Shown: piece after piece, positions 19,716 to 31,146 of the stretch | How positions within the stretch are numbered: position 1 is the stretch's first letter | Layout: the number at the start of each line of letters is the position of its first letter | Source: Siphonodentalium dalli | Taxonomy: Eukaryota > Mollusca > Scaphopoda > Gadilida > Siphonodentaliidae | Direction: 5' to 3' | Length of the DNA: 64,000 nt | Assembly (NCBI GenBank): GCA_032622095.1 | Contig: CP136064.1 | Span: 264,037,863 to 264,101,862, forward strand | Notes under the pieces: model-generated | The model's input: the letters and a program-made list of their open reading frames with translations, nothing else | Databases searched by the model: none | What the model was told of the DNA's origin: nothing | Made by a program: the position numbers and the translations under genes

Positions 19716-21946
19716 TGTTGCTTTGAGCTCAGAGCGATTTATATGCCTGTATCGCCTGGGGTATCAAATTCAAATTGTTTGTTTAATTGATATCAATTGC
19801 ATGTTATGTGTTCTGTTTATTGTTACAATAAACATGTCACTGCAATAAATCGATCAATCATATTGGATTGTGTTTGTTCATATTGGTTTGGAAACAATGT
19901 TAATTATTTTAAGAATACAAATTTATTATCAAGTTGGAACACAAACGATATATATTTCATCTCGAATTTATTGTTGTTATTATTATTTTGTTCATGCATG
20001 GGTACAACAATTGATTTGGAAATTGATAAAATATGTCAGAAAATGATGACTGAAAATGAAGCTGTTGTATTCTGTGCCTGGTGGTATGTTTTTGGGGCGG
20101 TGTGTCTTTGGGGTCGGTTGTCCCGTTCCCATTGACCGATTGAGGACACCGCAATTTTACGATACCAGGATTCAACAACAAATGTTCATTAGTTTCTCAT
20201 ATTATCGGTCACCATGTTGTGAAATTTAACACCAAAATCTGCTTTAAACTATATGTTCAACAACCGGTTTATGCAACATACGAGATGAGTTGGATAGCTC
20301 ATTAGTCTAGCATCAATATACGAGATGAGTTGGATAGCTCGTTAGTCTAGCATCAATATACGAGATGAGTTGGATAGCTCATTAGTCTAGCATCTTTGGA
20401 AAAGGACGAATTTTGAATTTGCAATGCAGCCGAGATATCTTGCCGTCATTTTGAAGCGAATAATTTCTCGGCCCACATGGTCAGAAGGAACTAAATGTTT
20501 TCCATAGGCAGGGATGTGGCTAGAGGGTCTCCGCTGGGGGTGTCCACCTTGGGAATTTCCAACTGCACCCCCCCCCCCCCCTGAGTCGGAATAACACCAA
20601 CACAACTTTTTGCATAATTCCATTTGCACCCCCCCCCCCCCTTGAGTCAGAAAATCGCACCAACACAACTTTTTGCATAATTCCATTTCCACCCCCCCCC
20701 CCCCCCCTTGTACATCATGCTCAGGCCTAATTTCCTATATATTCATAAGCCATGCTTCTATTTTCCCAGTATGAGAACATTAAGATATTTTAACCTGAAA
20801 ATTTCACCAAAAAAAAACAACTAGTGATCTAATTCCAGACAAATGCACACAGCTACCGACAACAGACCAGGAAACACCGGGCCGACCATGGTTGTTCGGC
20901 CCGGTGTGAGAAAATTTTGAAAACTATACAAGAAAATCGCAAATCCTAGCATCTAGACTGGCCTCAACTGAAGCTTTCCTAGTGTTTGAATTTTCAAACC
21001 TCATGCTCCCCCTCAGGTTGGAAAATTCTTCAACTGATGACCATTTATGTCTACAAGTTTGACCAAATGTAGTAAAATATTGTTTTGCTAAACTAATTAG
21101 CAGTTTTGTATTTGGCCATGTGGATGGGGCAATGACACACCGGGCCGACCATGGTTCGGCCCGGTGTGCGAAAATTTTGAAATCTGAACAAGAAAATCGC
21201 AAAATCCTAACATCTAGACTAGCCTCAAGCCTTCCTACTGTTGGAAATTTCAAACCCTACACCCCCACTTAGGTTGGAAAATTTCCAACTGATGACAATT
21301 CCAATGACAATGTTGACCAATTGTATGACAATATTGTTTTCTTAAATTAACTAGAAGTTTTTGACTGGCCACGGGGGAGGGACCAGGACACAAGCTTCCC
21401 AAGTGTTGGAAATTTCCAACCTGTCACCCCCTAAGGTTGGAAAATTTCCAACTGATGACCATTTCTGTCAAAAATTTTGACCAAAAATAGGAACATATGC
21501 AAATATTGGTCGAAAAACAATAAATTCCCCCCAATAAATTGTTTTATAATCAAACTACAAGAACATTTTCAACCTATTGTTGGTGTGAAATTTCGTTGTG
21601 GCAGGTATGAAATTTCCAACTATTGAAAATATAGCTCTCTGCTGGGGGGGTGAGACACCCCCCCCCCCCACACCCCCCCCCCCTCTAGCCACATCCCTGT
21701 CCATAGGCTACATTGTTAACGTTTGACCACGCCCACGCTAAATCCTCGAGTTCAGAAGTGCACGATGCATGCGTTCGTGAAGACCACGCCTTTCGGCATC
21801 TGTTCGCACAGAGCCATTTCGAGCCATGCCTTTTTTTTTAAAACAACATTACGTTTTCCACACTACCCCACTTTTTGCACAGAATTTGACAGTCTGACGA
21901 AAGCTAATACACAGCCACACTATTAGAGCTCTCCCGCCATTGTTTG
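19716..21946. mobile_element. Composite 2.2-kb block, copy 2, inside LINE 2 ORF2
   Basis: Near-identical to 7456-9687 and in the same orientation, 12.26 kb away. It interrupts the LINE 2 endonuclease. The junctions show no target duplication: left flank 'cttatcattc', right flank 'gaaattatac'. It contains the LINE-like tail, the triple repeat (20279-20394) and the hAT element (20509-21699). Confidence 0.88.
20509..21699. mobile_element. hAT-type non-autonomous element (CAGGGATGTGG family), copy 2
   Basis: Same termini as 8250-9441, with the same 8-bp duplication tccatagg at 20501-20508 and 21700-21707. GC hairpins sit at about 20875-20908 and 21137-21169. It differs from copy 1 mainly in C-run lengths. 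Confidence 0.85.
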
Positions 21947-23058
21947 GAAATTATACGAGTTTTCAGTATAATGGTGCGAGTTTAGTGGATTACGTGATTA
22001 TTTCAGAGAGATATTTATCCGATGTGACTTACTTTTGTGTTAAACAACCTACTGAATATTCAGATCACTGTCAACTAGCAATACATATGAACATAAAGTC
22101 ACAAGATGTCAATAAAACTGCATTTAAATATCATTATACGAAACCGCACGGTGAGGCTAAATGGTCTCGAGATAGTGATGCTAAAGTAAAACAGGCTCTG
22201 GTAGATGCTGATATGCAACACCGCTTATTGAAATTTAGATCAAACGTATACGCACGCGATAAGAACGGAATAGAACAAGCTGTGCGCGATTATGATAATA
22301 TCGTGAATTCTGTTAATGCCACCGCAACTCAATTTGTTAAAAGTAAAAATAAACAAATGCAAAGGAAACGTAAATGGTTTGATGCAAAATGCAAAGAATT
22401 GAAAAAACATATGAAGCACGCGAGTAAAGAAATGAAGCGATACCCTCGCAATGCAGATCTCCGAAATGAGTTTTTCGCCGCTAAAAAAACTTATAAAAGA
22501 GAAACAAAAAAGAAATCAAAATTGTATTATCAGGAAATATCGGATAACCTGGATGATATTGAGACAAGTGACCCTTCGGAATATTGGCGTATAATTAATG
22601 GTCTTAGACCACGAAAAGTTGAAATGAATTATTTGCACCCTGATGAATGTGTAGATTTTTTAAAAGAACTTTTATGTAAAGAAATAATTCCACGAGACGA
22701 AAATGACCGTGTGCGGGGAACGCCGCGCATAGATATAGATCAAAATATTAGCGACGAAGCGATAACATCGGAAGAAATACTAAAATGCCTTAAGCTCTTG
22801 AAAAATAGGAAATCTTCTGAAAATGGAAATATTTCAAATGAATTTCTTAAATCAGTAGTACCAGAGATAATAGATGAGACAACAAAACTGTTCAATCTAG
22901 TGTTATGTTCCGGACATTACCCTAAACATTGGAGTTTTTCACTCATAAAGACGCTCTATAAAAAGGGAGATCGACATGATCCGAATAATTATCGCCCGAT
23001 TGCTCTGACAAATAACCTAGGTAAACTTTTCAACAAAATAATTAACACCAGGATAAAC
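21947..23058 (+). pseudogene. LINE 2 ORF2, segment 2: endonuclease C-terminus and RT fingers
   Basis: The frame resumes with GNYTSFQYNGASLVDYVIIS and reaches the catalytic SDHCQLAI, closing the APE domain. A long basic linker follows (KNKQMQRKRKWFDAKCKELKK). The RT N-terminal region comes next, with WSFSLIKTLYKKGD and NNYRPIALTNNLGKLFNKII. The frame is open up to INTRIN, where the next insertion begins at codon AAC (23056-23058). Confidence 0.9.
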
Positions 23059-25234
23059 AAGAAAACCATAGTCAGAAATGGTAACGCCACCAAGATCGTA
23101 TTATTAGCCATAAATATAAATAATAATACAATTATTCTATAAACTAGCTTTCAAATTTTATGCGGGAAATTTGCGTACTTCCATATTTCAAGTTTTCCCG
23201 TTTCTCGTGGCATACATTACTTTCATCAAACTGTCTTCTTTATTACACAAGCTGATAGGCCCGACTTCACCCGGGCTGTTTCACATCTGCTTTCCGGTGA
23301 AAGGTGCGATTTGACCTTCAATTGACTATTTCGAAAGTCAAGGTCAGGTCAGGGTCATGATTTGTCCAGTCCAAAACACCCCCACCGGTAGAAAACTACC
23401 CATAGGTATCAAATTTCGTCGAAATCCGTCCGTTTTACCCAACTTGACCTTTAATTAACAATTTTGAAGGTCAAGGTAAGGTCAGAGTCATGATTTGACC
23501 CGTCCAAAACACCCCCCCCCCGACAAAAGTACCCATAGGTATCAAATTTCGTCGAAATCTATCCGTTTTATCCGAGTTGACCTTTGATTGGCCATATTGA
23601 AGGTCAAGGTCAGGCCGAGGTCACGATTTGACCCGTTCAAAACTCTCCTCAGACCAAAGTATCCCTAGTATCAAATTTCGCCGAAATTTGTCCGTTTTAC
23701 CCAAATTGACCTTGCATTGACAGTTTTAAAGGTCAAGGTCAGGTCGGGGTCACGATTTGACCCGTTCAAAACACTTCCCGGACACAAATACCCATAGGTA
23801 TCAAATTACGTTGAAATCTATGGAAAGCCGAGGAGGACATGTTGGTTGCTAATTGCTAGATATACGACGCGGTATTTTGAAGGTGTTTCAAACTAGGAGA
23901 TAGAAGTATTCTGCCTTTCAAATGGTGATGAATTATAGTAGTTTATTCAAATTTTATGGCATAAATTGTTATTAAAACCGTATATACTATAAAAAATTAA
24001 TGACTCGAAAATTAAGTGGGCCTTTAAACAAAGTCACAATTGCATTTAGGCTCATCTCATACTCGTCCATTCAGCGATATTCTACTGCGCAGTTTGTTAT
24101 AGCCTCCAGTATTTATTGAGCGTTATACCCCCAACTGTTATAATTCGCCTTTAGCAGGCGTACTCTTGCCTCAGATTATTGAGATATTAGGTCACACATA
24201 ATCACATTAAATCGCATCGTAACATAGCAATTGTGTGGGCTCCTTGGCGTGAATATGTAATGAGAAATAAGGTCATACGTAATGACATTAAACTCAAGAA
24301 AACCCTCGAAAACAAAACAAAATCACATTTAATGTTTTACGTTATTTCCTTCATAAAAAGAATCTTCGTGATAATGAACCCTCTCGTTACTTTAGAATAT
24401 AGAATTAACCTTAAAATAAAAAAAATCTTTGGAACACAGAACCTTCGGAATAACGAACCTTCGGATTGGTGAACCTTCGGAATAGCGAACATTCAGAGAA
24501 ATTTCGGAATAGTGGACCTTCGGGATAGTGAACCTTCGGAATAGAGCCATGCCCCCCAATATTCATATTATATGCCCAGAGTTCAAAGGTATGGACCCAT
24601 AAAATTCTAAACTTGGCCCTTAAAATAATGAACTCCAAATTGGAGCACACACAGAACACCACTTAAGTCAACTGAACCTATGTCATGTCCCAATGCGGGA
24701 GGGTCCATATATACCACAACATTCATAGTATATGCCAAGAATTCAAAGGTATGGGCCCACGTAATGACATAAAATCTCAAGAAAACCAGCGAAAACAAAA
24801 CAAAATCACATTTAATGTTCTAAGTTAAGTTATTTCCTCCTGTATCTGTATCGGTGTGCGCGCATGATCAGTTCGGATGTGAGCGCACACTCCATATAAA
24901 GAATCTTTGTGAAAATGAACCCTCTCAAATTAGTCTCAATACTTTAAAATATAGAATTAACCTAAAAATAACAAAAACCTTCGGAATAGAGAACCTTCGG
25001 AATAGCGGACCTTCGGGATAGCAAACCTTCATAATAGAAGCATGTCCCCACAATTACACCGGTGACGTAAACACATGTGCCAATCTTAGTTGTACTCTCG
25101 TAATTATCGGTACGATGAAACGGTGACGGAATCTGACGAGGTTTGCCGAATGTACAATCACCCAGTGAATTATCGATCGCCCATGCGATACAAAAAAACC
25201 AAAAGCAATAAACACCACACTACGGTGGCGTAAT
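23059..25234. mobile_element. AAC-bounded large non-autonomous element, copy A
   Basis: 2176-bp insertion in the LINE 2 RT, starting AAGAAAACCATAGTC and ending GTGGCGTAAT, with AAC on both sides (23056-23058 and 25235-25237). Removing it together with one AAC restores an unbroken RT frame (..INTRIN/HLEENDNDSDNQFGFR). Subterminal inverted match: TAACGCCACC 23 bp in at the left, TTACGCCACC at the right. Inside are a 132-bp tandem repeat (23300-23825), an 'accttcggaatag' minisatellite and an internal duplication of 24295-24420 at 24776-24985. No transposase ORF. A second copy is at 35862-37537. Confidence 0.85.
23300..23825. repeat. 132-bp tandem repeat inside the AAC-bounded element
   Basis: Four units marked by 'gatttgacccgtccaaaaca' at about 23358, 23492, 23624 and 23755. 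Each has 'ggtatcaaatttcgtcgaaa' and 'gaaggtcaaggtcaggtc'. Copy B carries the same array at about 36110-36600. Confidence 0.9.
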
Positions 25235-26895
25235 AACCACCTCGAGGAGAATGACAATGACAGTGACAATCAGTTTGGTTTTCGGACGAATCGTAGTACA
25301 ATTGATAGTGCATTTGTTTTAAATACCATTGTGAAGAAATACAAGCAGAAAAATAAGCCCATTTATGCTGCATTCATTGATTTCAAAAAAGCGTTCGACT
25401 CAGTAGATAGATCGTTAATGTTACACAAAATACGTGATTATGGAATTTCTGGTAAAATAAATCAGTGTATATACGTTCAATGTATCAAGCAAGTTACATA
25501 AGTGTGAAAACAGAGGCAGGCGTTGGACCACAACTTTTATCAACTATTGGAGTAAGACAAGGCTATTCAATTTCACCCACGCTGTTTAAAATGTATATTG
25601 ATGACCTAAGGTATTCATTTGACTCGACTTGCAATCCCGTTATTCTAAATAATCGGCCGATCAGTCATCTTTTATTCGCAGATGACCTTGTAATAATATC
25701 GGAAACGAAAGAAGGTTTACAGAAATGCTTGAATAACTTGGAAAATTATGCAACAGATAATAGTCTCACTGTTAATGTAAATAAAACAAAATGCATGGTT
25801 TTCAGATCTCGCAAGTCAAAATATGAACCGAAATTCATATTTCGATCGAAGCCACTGGAAATGGTTGGGGATTATATGTATTTGGGTCTAAAATTCAGTG
25901 CAACTGGCAAAACGTTAAAATCGCAGGAGCATTTGAGTGCAAAGGCATTAAAATCAATGTTTTTCCTAACACAATCTATTCCATCAAGACTTCAGCTAAC
26001 GACCCCTACAAAATGCAAGTTGTTTGATAAACTAATAAAACCAGTAATGTTGTATGGTTGTGAAGTATGGCTGGGAGATGTGCCGAATCTGCATACTGAT
26101 TCTTTACCTTGCGAGCAGGTTCAATTGAAATTCTGCAAAAATGTACTTTGTATAAATAGAAAAGCGTCGAACCATGCTTCTCGTGCAGAACTGGGTAGAT
26201 TCCCCGTATTTCATGACGCGGTTTTAAAGAGTTTCAGATATAGGAATAAAATTTCTAAGTCAAAGCGTCATACATTAGTTTATGCGGCCTACGTTGAATC
26301 AACTAATTCGAAATTGTCCACGGAATCGTGGAATGTATTACTACTGAAGCTTGGAATCGATATTGCCAAATACAGTGGAATTCAAGAACAAGAACTGATA
26401 AAAAAGCTAAAAATAGATCACATTAACTGTTTTGTGAAGGACGTTTTTGATGATACGAGATCAGTCGGTGGTAATAAACTAAGAACGTATCGCATTTTCA
26501 AACGCAGATATGAGGTGGAACCGTATATTACCAATACCAAATCTGCTGACGCGAGAACTCTCTTTACAAGGTTACGCGTAAGTAATCACAAGCTTGAGAT
26601 TGAGAAGGGAAGACACAAACAGCCCCCGTCAGATATAGAGGATAGAATATGTCCTGTCTGTAGGACAAACTCGGTTGAGACCGAATCACACTTTGTTATG
26701 AATTGTCCGGCATACGAAAACATTCGCATTAGTTGTTTCGCAGCAATAGGCGAGTATAAAACCGATTTCCACAGAATGACAGAAGACAATAAATTTAATT
26801 ATATAATGGAAAATAGGCACATTGATACCATAAATATCATATGCGACATGATCCGGTCCTTCTTTGAAAAGCGGCAGATTTTATCAAGTGCATAA
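25235..26895 (+). pseudogene. LINE 2 ORF2, segment 3: RT palm to zinc knuckle
   Basis: Continues the RT with NQFGFRTNRSTIDSAFVLN and motif A AAFIDFKKAFDSVDRS. A 1-nt shift near 25455-25470 moves the frame to IRSMYQASYISVKTEAG. From there it is open: GVRQGYSISPTLFKMYIDDL, catalytic LLFADDLVIIS, YLGLKFSATGK and the terminal CPVCRTNSVETESHFVMNC knuckle, with the stop at 26893-26895. No RNase H domain, unlike LINE 1. Together with the ORF1 shift and the two insertions, this copy is dead. Confidence 0.9.
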
Positions 26896-27147
26896 TAATT
26901 ATAAGAACAACTTGTGAGTGAGTATACTGAATATAAATTTTGACTTAGTCGGGTTTTGTTTAATTAATGCTATTATTGTATATGTATGTTTTATATTATA
27001 TGTTATATGCTTGCAACTGCCCATTGAGGTGTTATTGCAATAAAATCTTGTATCTTGTACCATATTAATATCATATATATGTATGGCAACCTGTCCCAAC
27101 CCAGGGACGTATTTTGCTTAATAAATTCTATTCTATTCTATTCTATG
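26896..27147 (+). other. LINE 2 3' UTR and (ATTCT)n tail
   Basis: 250 bp after the ORF2 stop, with 'gttattgcaataaaatcttgtatcttgtac' features (AATAAA) and the end AATAAATTCTATTCTATTCTATTCTATG. Such short pentamer tails mark the 3' ends of CR1/L2-style LINEs. This gives LINE 2 a net length of about 5.7 kb without its insertions. Confidence 0.8.
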
Positions 27148-27412
27148 TTACAAATGTGGCTCAAAATAAGTGCCCGACTAATTCGGTACCAATGTTTGTT
27201 TAATTGTGTGTCGAATAACACGTCTTGATCCATTCGAATGATTAATCATGACAGCACGTTATCAGGAAGTCAATTAACATTCAATTAGCCTTCATTTTTT
27301 TATGAATGAGCGGTTAGAAACCAAACAAAAACAGGGAAATAGTGGATTTGTTTATGTAATTCCTAAATATAACTGACTGTACAAAAAACTATGAATAATC
27401 TGTTCAGTTTAC
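27148..27412. other. Intron sequence next to the CUB exon
   Basis: Unique AT-rich DNA. Its right end is the donor of the CUB exon read on the minus strand (G|GTAAAC at 27412). I see no other feature. Confidence 0.5.
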
Positions 27413-27655
27413 CTATTGCAGAATAAAGGGACGTCGACACATCTGAGCCGTCGTAGATATACAACTTATCTTGATCTGCTTCAGTGTCCAGAGAGGGATT
27501 GTTCAACATCACCATTTTGCCAATTGGTGCCTTTATCTGCATAACGCAGCCCAAGTCATCACTGTATGAAGGTGCTGCAGTTAATTTAAGTATTCCTGCT
27601 TGGATCCCTTCTAATGACATGTCGATCATTCCTCCGCACCTTTGGTCCATATAAT
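27413..27655 (-). CDS. CUB-domain exon of the CUB/LDLRa membrane protein (exon 2)
   Basis: 243-nt exon (phase 1 to phase 1). Acceptor tatatatctacag before 27655; donor ATAG|GTAAAC after 27413. The sequence has the first two thirds of a CUB domain: conserved Cys in QRCGGM, a Pro-Tyr turn (APSYSDDLGC), the strand MQIKAPIGKMVML and the signature DKLYIYDGSD. CUB domains are extracellular beta sandwiches for protein binding, often calcium-dependent. A full CUB runs about 110 residues. Here only 80 precede the junction with the LDLRa exon, so either the domain is short or one phase-1 exon between 2909 and 27413 is missing from my model. The joint with exon 3 reads SAI-G-NGYCSG. Confidence 0.8.
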
Positions 27656-27689
27656 CTGTAGATATATACAAAGAGTGTCGATATCACCA

Positions 27690-27900
27690 CCATAAATGAT
27701 ACCTCCCTGTAGGGTCTCCGTTTGGGTGTTTCCATTCTGGAAATTCTAACTGCACCCCATTGAAACAGACCGAAACTTCCAATTTATAGAAATCATTATT
27801 TGCACCGCATGAGACAGAAGTTTCCATCTTGTACATCAATTTTCCATCTTTGTAAATTTCCAACAATACACCCACTAAAGGCTGGAATACACCAACTGAT
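27690..27900. repeat. Diverged fragment of the CAGGGATGTGG hAT family
   Basis: 'gtagggtctccgtttgggtg' and 'ggaaattctaactgcacccc' match the left part of the element at 8250 ('gagggtctccgctgggg', 'gggaatttccaactgcaccc'). It lies 35 bp upstream of the CUB exon acceptor on the minus strand. Confidence 0.6.
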
Positions 27901-28159
27901 AGCCATAACACGAAATTATGGAAATGAAATTCATGTAAAAAAAAAAGAGGACGACTGCGCTATCCAGAACTAGAATTATGTGATGACTTTATGAATGTCA
28001 AAATTTAAATAACCATATACATATTACACGAATATTTTATTTTTCTACTGGCCCATTCGCAATCTGTGTGAAATTCTCCAATGAGTCCAATAAGTGAACA
28101 ATTTGGTTTGCCCTCCCCCCCCCCCCCTCCCACAATTTGGGTTAGACATGTTATTACAA

Positions 28160-28300
28160 TTGCGTGGGGCTATAGCGTATAGCTATAGCGTATAGGTAAG
28201 TTGCATGGGGCTACATTATAGGTAAGTTGGTTTCTACATTATAGCGTATAGGTAAGTCGGTTTCTACATTATAGCGTATAGGTATGTTGGTTTCCACCCA
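28160..28300. repeat. ~31-bp direct repeats
   Basis: About four copies of 'tacattatagcgtataggta' followed by 'agtcggtttc'. The first copies are shortened. Confidence 0.8.
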
Positions 28301-28355
28301 CATGGAGTCGGGTATTGCGAAACCCATTCTGAATGATAAATTTTATGATATAATA

Positions 28356-28389
28356 AGTTAATTGTGATCTAGCTAGATCACAATTAACT
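28356..28389. repeat. Perfect 34-bp palindrome without spacer
   Basis: agttaattgtgatctag followed directly by its exact complement ctagatcacaattaact. It could fold as a cruciform. No flanking duplication was found. Confidence 0.9.
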
Positions 28390-29125
28390 CGGAATTAGCG
28401 AGTTAACGCGTAAATATCAACATGTTATCACTGAAAATCAAGCCACGTATACAAAACGCAATTCCTTTGTTTTTGGTGGCGCATAAAATATGAAACGCAT
28501 TCTGAACACGAACACTGAGTGTAAAGTATACCCGTGTTATTCTTCTGTAAAATAGCTGAGAAAATATCCCGATATAGCGGTTGATAATTTGGAACAGTAG
28601 CCTCGTGTACATGTTACGGTTCTATTTCAAGCCAATCATGGCTGTGACGGTTCTATACATAAGATTTATTCGAACGAATTCTGCACTTTGGGCCGAATAT
28701 TGTCTTGTGTATCTGCCATTTTAAACCAGATAATGACTGTAGCTTATGCCATTTACATAATACAATAGGTATATTAAGAAATAATACAATAAATGCCTAA
28801 TAATAATAGTAAGTGACATTAAGTGGCAGACACCAAATATTGAAAGTCCTGAGGGGTATAATATCATAATCATGCCTGCCTATATAAATAACCAATGGTA
28901 ATAGAAATCTACTCTCATGAGATTATGAGATGTTATTCATTTAATTAATACAGGGCCATGATTGAAAGATCCAGGCGCACTGGGACAATGTTTCGATGCC
29001 AGCATATTTCTTTCTCGAAAGTCCCACCTAAGTTTACGCATGTTTGTCGCCCAGACATGAACATATCTTATGAAATCACGTTCAACTGAATTATTGATAT
29101 GTTATGGCGTGGCTGGGGATATTGG
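28390..29125. other. Intron of the CUB/LDLRa gene, unique
   Basis: AT-rich, short ORFs without protein character; nothing recognised. Confidence 0.5.
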
Positions 29126-29305
29126 TGGCGGGGACGGGCGGAGCTTGGGCAGGGAGGGGTGCTTAATTTGTGTATGCCCCAAACTTTGGTCAAATGTTTC
29201 AACAATTACAAATTTCATACCTTACACTAAATTGGTTGGAAATTTCACACTAACAATATGTTGAAATTGTTCTCTTAGTTTGATTGTAAAACAATGACTG
29301 AGGAA
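29126..29305 (-). repeat. Diverged inverted fragment of the CAGGGATGTGG hAT family
   Basis: 'ggttggaaatttcacactaa', 'atgttgaaattgttct' and 'tagtttgattgtaaaacaat' correspond, reversed, to 9285-9345 of the intact element. The left end is G-rich, like the reversed C-runs. Confidence 0.65.
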
Positions 29306-29332
29306 AGTCCCTCCTTATGTCCTATCTAAATT

Positions 29333-29405
29333 GAAGTCGACCTGAGAGAAGTCGGCCCCGATGATTAGTCTAATCATCGGAGCCGACTTCTCTCAGGTCG
29401 ACTTC
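29333..29405. repeat. Long fold-back hairpin
   Basis: Arms of about 36 bp: gaagtcgacctgagagaagt.. and ..acttctctcaggtcgacttc. They have one clear mismatch and almost no loop (centre gattagtctaatc). No matching copy elsewhere in the window. Confidence 0.88.
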
Positions 29406-31138
29406 GCGTCGGCTCGTCTTCGTTTTGGACCATCTTCATATGAGGTCGACTTCACATGGGCCGGACTTCACTTGTACTCTTTTGACCAATAGTCACATGC
29501 TTTTGTAAAACGTCCATTGGCTGATTTAGTTACTTTTAAAGGTTTAGTATTGGTACCCGTATTTACATTCCGGAATATCCCTGAGGATGCGTGACTACTC
29601 ATGCCCAAGACCAGTTGCCCCGGGAGTGATCTTGCATGTTCGGGCGACTGCTATAGTAATCAAAGTCAGGTGACCAATTAATTTTTTCTTTCACTTCATC
29701 CAATTTTTATTTTATTTAATATTACAAGAGATAGGTACTAGTATAACACAATTATTACCTAGGCTCTTACAGGCGCGAGTGGATACAATTAATTGTGTGA
29801 TTGGTTGCAATTAGGTGTCTCTTAACAGGAAGCTGAGTGGCATAACTTCACTGTCTATAGGCTTACAAGTTAGAACAAACCCTGAGTGATTGCCGGTCAG
29901 ATTATCCTGAACAGCAGAACAAGTATGATAAAGAACTGACGAATTCTAGCACTTAATCTATATAATCAGCATCCAACAAGCGGATGCCCAACATAAACTT
30001 AATCAGAACAATGTATGGGTGTCAACGAACTTTAACGTCTTATTTTTTGCTGACTAAAATGCGTCTACGGAAATAGACAACATAAAATACAAGACAGACA
30101 ACTCTATATATCCCGTCTTTCTGAATTCCATCGCTATGAAATTCCACTATAGTTAACCGGCTATTGACCCATGGAAATGTTGGGCCTGCAAAACGCGTTA
30201 TATTCCAAAACTAGCTGGTGACTTGGTGAATTTTGATGGGCGTAACACAGGTTATTGAATAAGCATAGGAAGGCAGTGTAATTCATAGAAATTGATGACA
30301 AGCTGTGCAAATTTCAACTTAATGCATATTTTGTTATGTTTATCTTTGGTCAATTTCACGACATGGTCAGTTTGAACCATTATCATGCCAAATATTAGCC
30401 ATAGTATTACCCGTATAAAACCGATTAAATGGGGAGAGAACCGACTCGATCAGGAAAGAACCCAAACAAATATCAAAATTCGCGGTTTTCGTCGTTGTTA
30501 TGACTCGCACCACGCAAGTTTCGTTATTATTACGCTTGTTGGGGCCACCTATTGTGAGACGAATGTAAAAATTAAACTAATTATCAGCTAGATGGCTCCA
30601 TAATTGCGTTTTTAACTGTCAAAAAGTCGCGAAAATGTATAATTTCGATCACAAGGAACCGTAACAAATCAGTCAAGAACCATCACAAACCGGTGATAGA
30701 ACGACTTACGATGTAACCTTTCCTACACAGTGGATATTATGTTGGCTATATGAACACATACATTTTTCTGTTTAAATTTAATTTCAATGACGTTTCCAAG
30801 ATGGCGCCGAATCAAATTTAAGATGGCGGCGCCCATGTTGAGTCATAAATTCATTTTCGTTATAATTACCATGTTGTTTGCATCGTTCAAAGAGCACATG
30901 TGTGTATTTTGCACTAATCCATGGCTCAAATTCATTCATTTGTTGCATATATTTTGTTTAGTATAAAAGGAGATGGTCCCATAAATGGCCGGATTTAGTG
31001 TACAGTACCCATTTAAGCAATGCCAATGATACATTACAAAAATAGAACGTGAGATATTGTGACGATTGGAAATTATGTTTGGCTAAAAAAAAATTGCGCC
31101 AAACCATAATACTCGATCATTCTTTAAAATAATTTGGC
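29406..31138. other. Intron of the CUB/LDLRa gene, unique
   Basis: AT-rich DNA without recognisable genes. 30790-30840 has 'aagatggcgccgaatcaaat' and 'aagatggcggcgcccatgtt', two related GC-rich motifs of unknown meaning. Confidence 0.5.
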
Positions 31139-31146
31139 ATTTCGAC

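Noticed and set aside
7456-21946. The two 2.2-kb blocks as LTRs of a 14.5-kb retrotransposon
   Set aside because: No TG..CA ends, no primer-binding site or gag-pol between them, and the right copy lies inside the ORF of a LINE, with loss of LINE codons.
30385-30591. Possible small gene of 68 codons
   Set aside because: No domain, no splice or start context; within intron DNA with similar chance ORFs.
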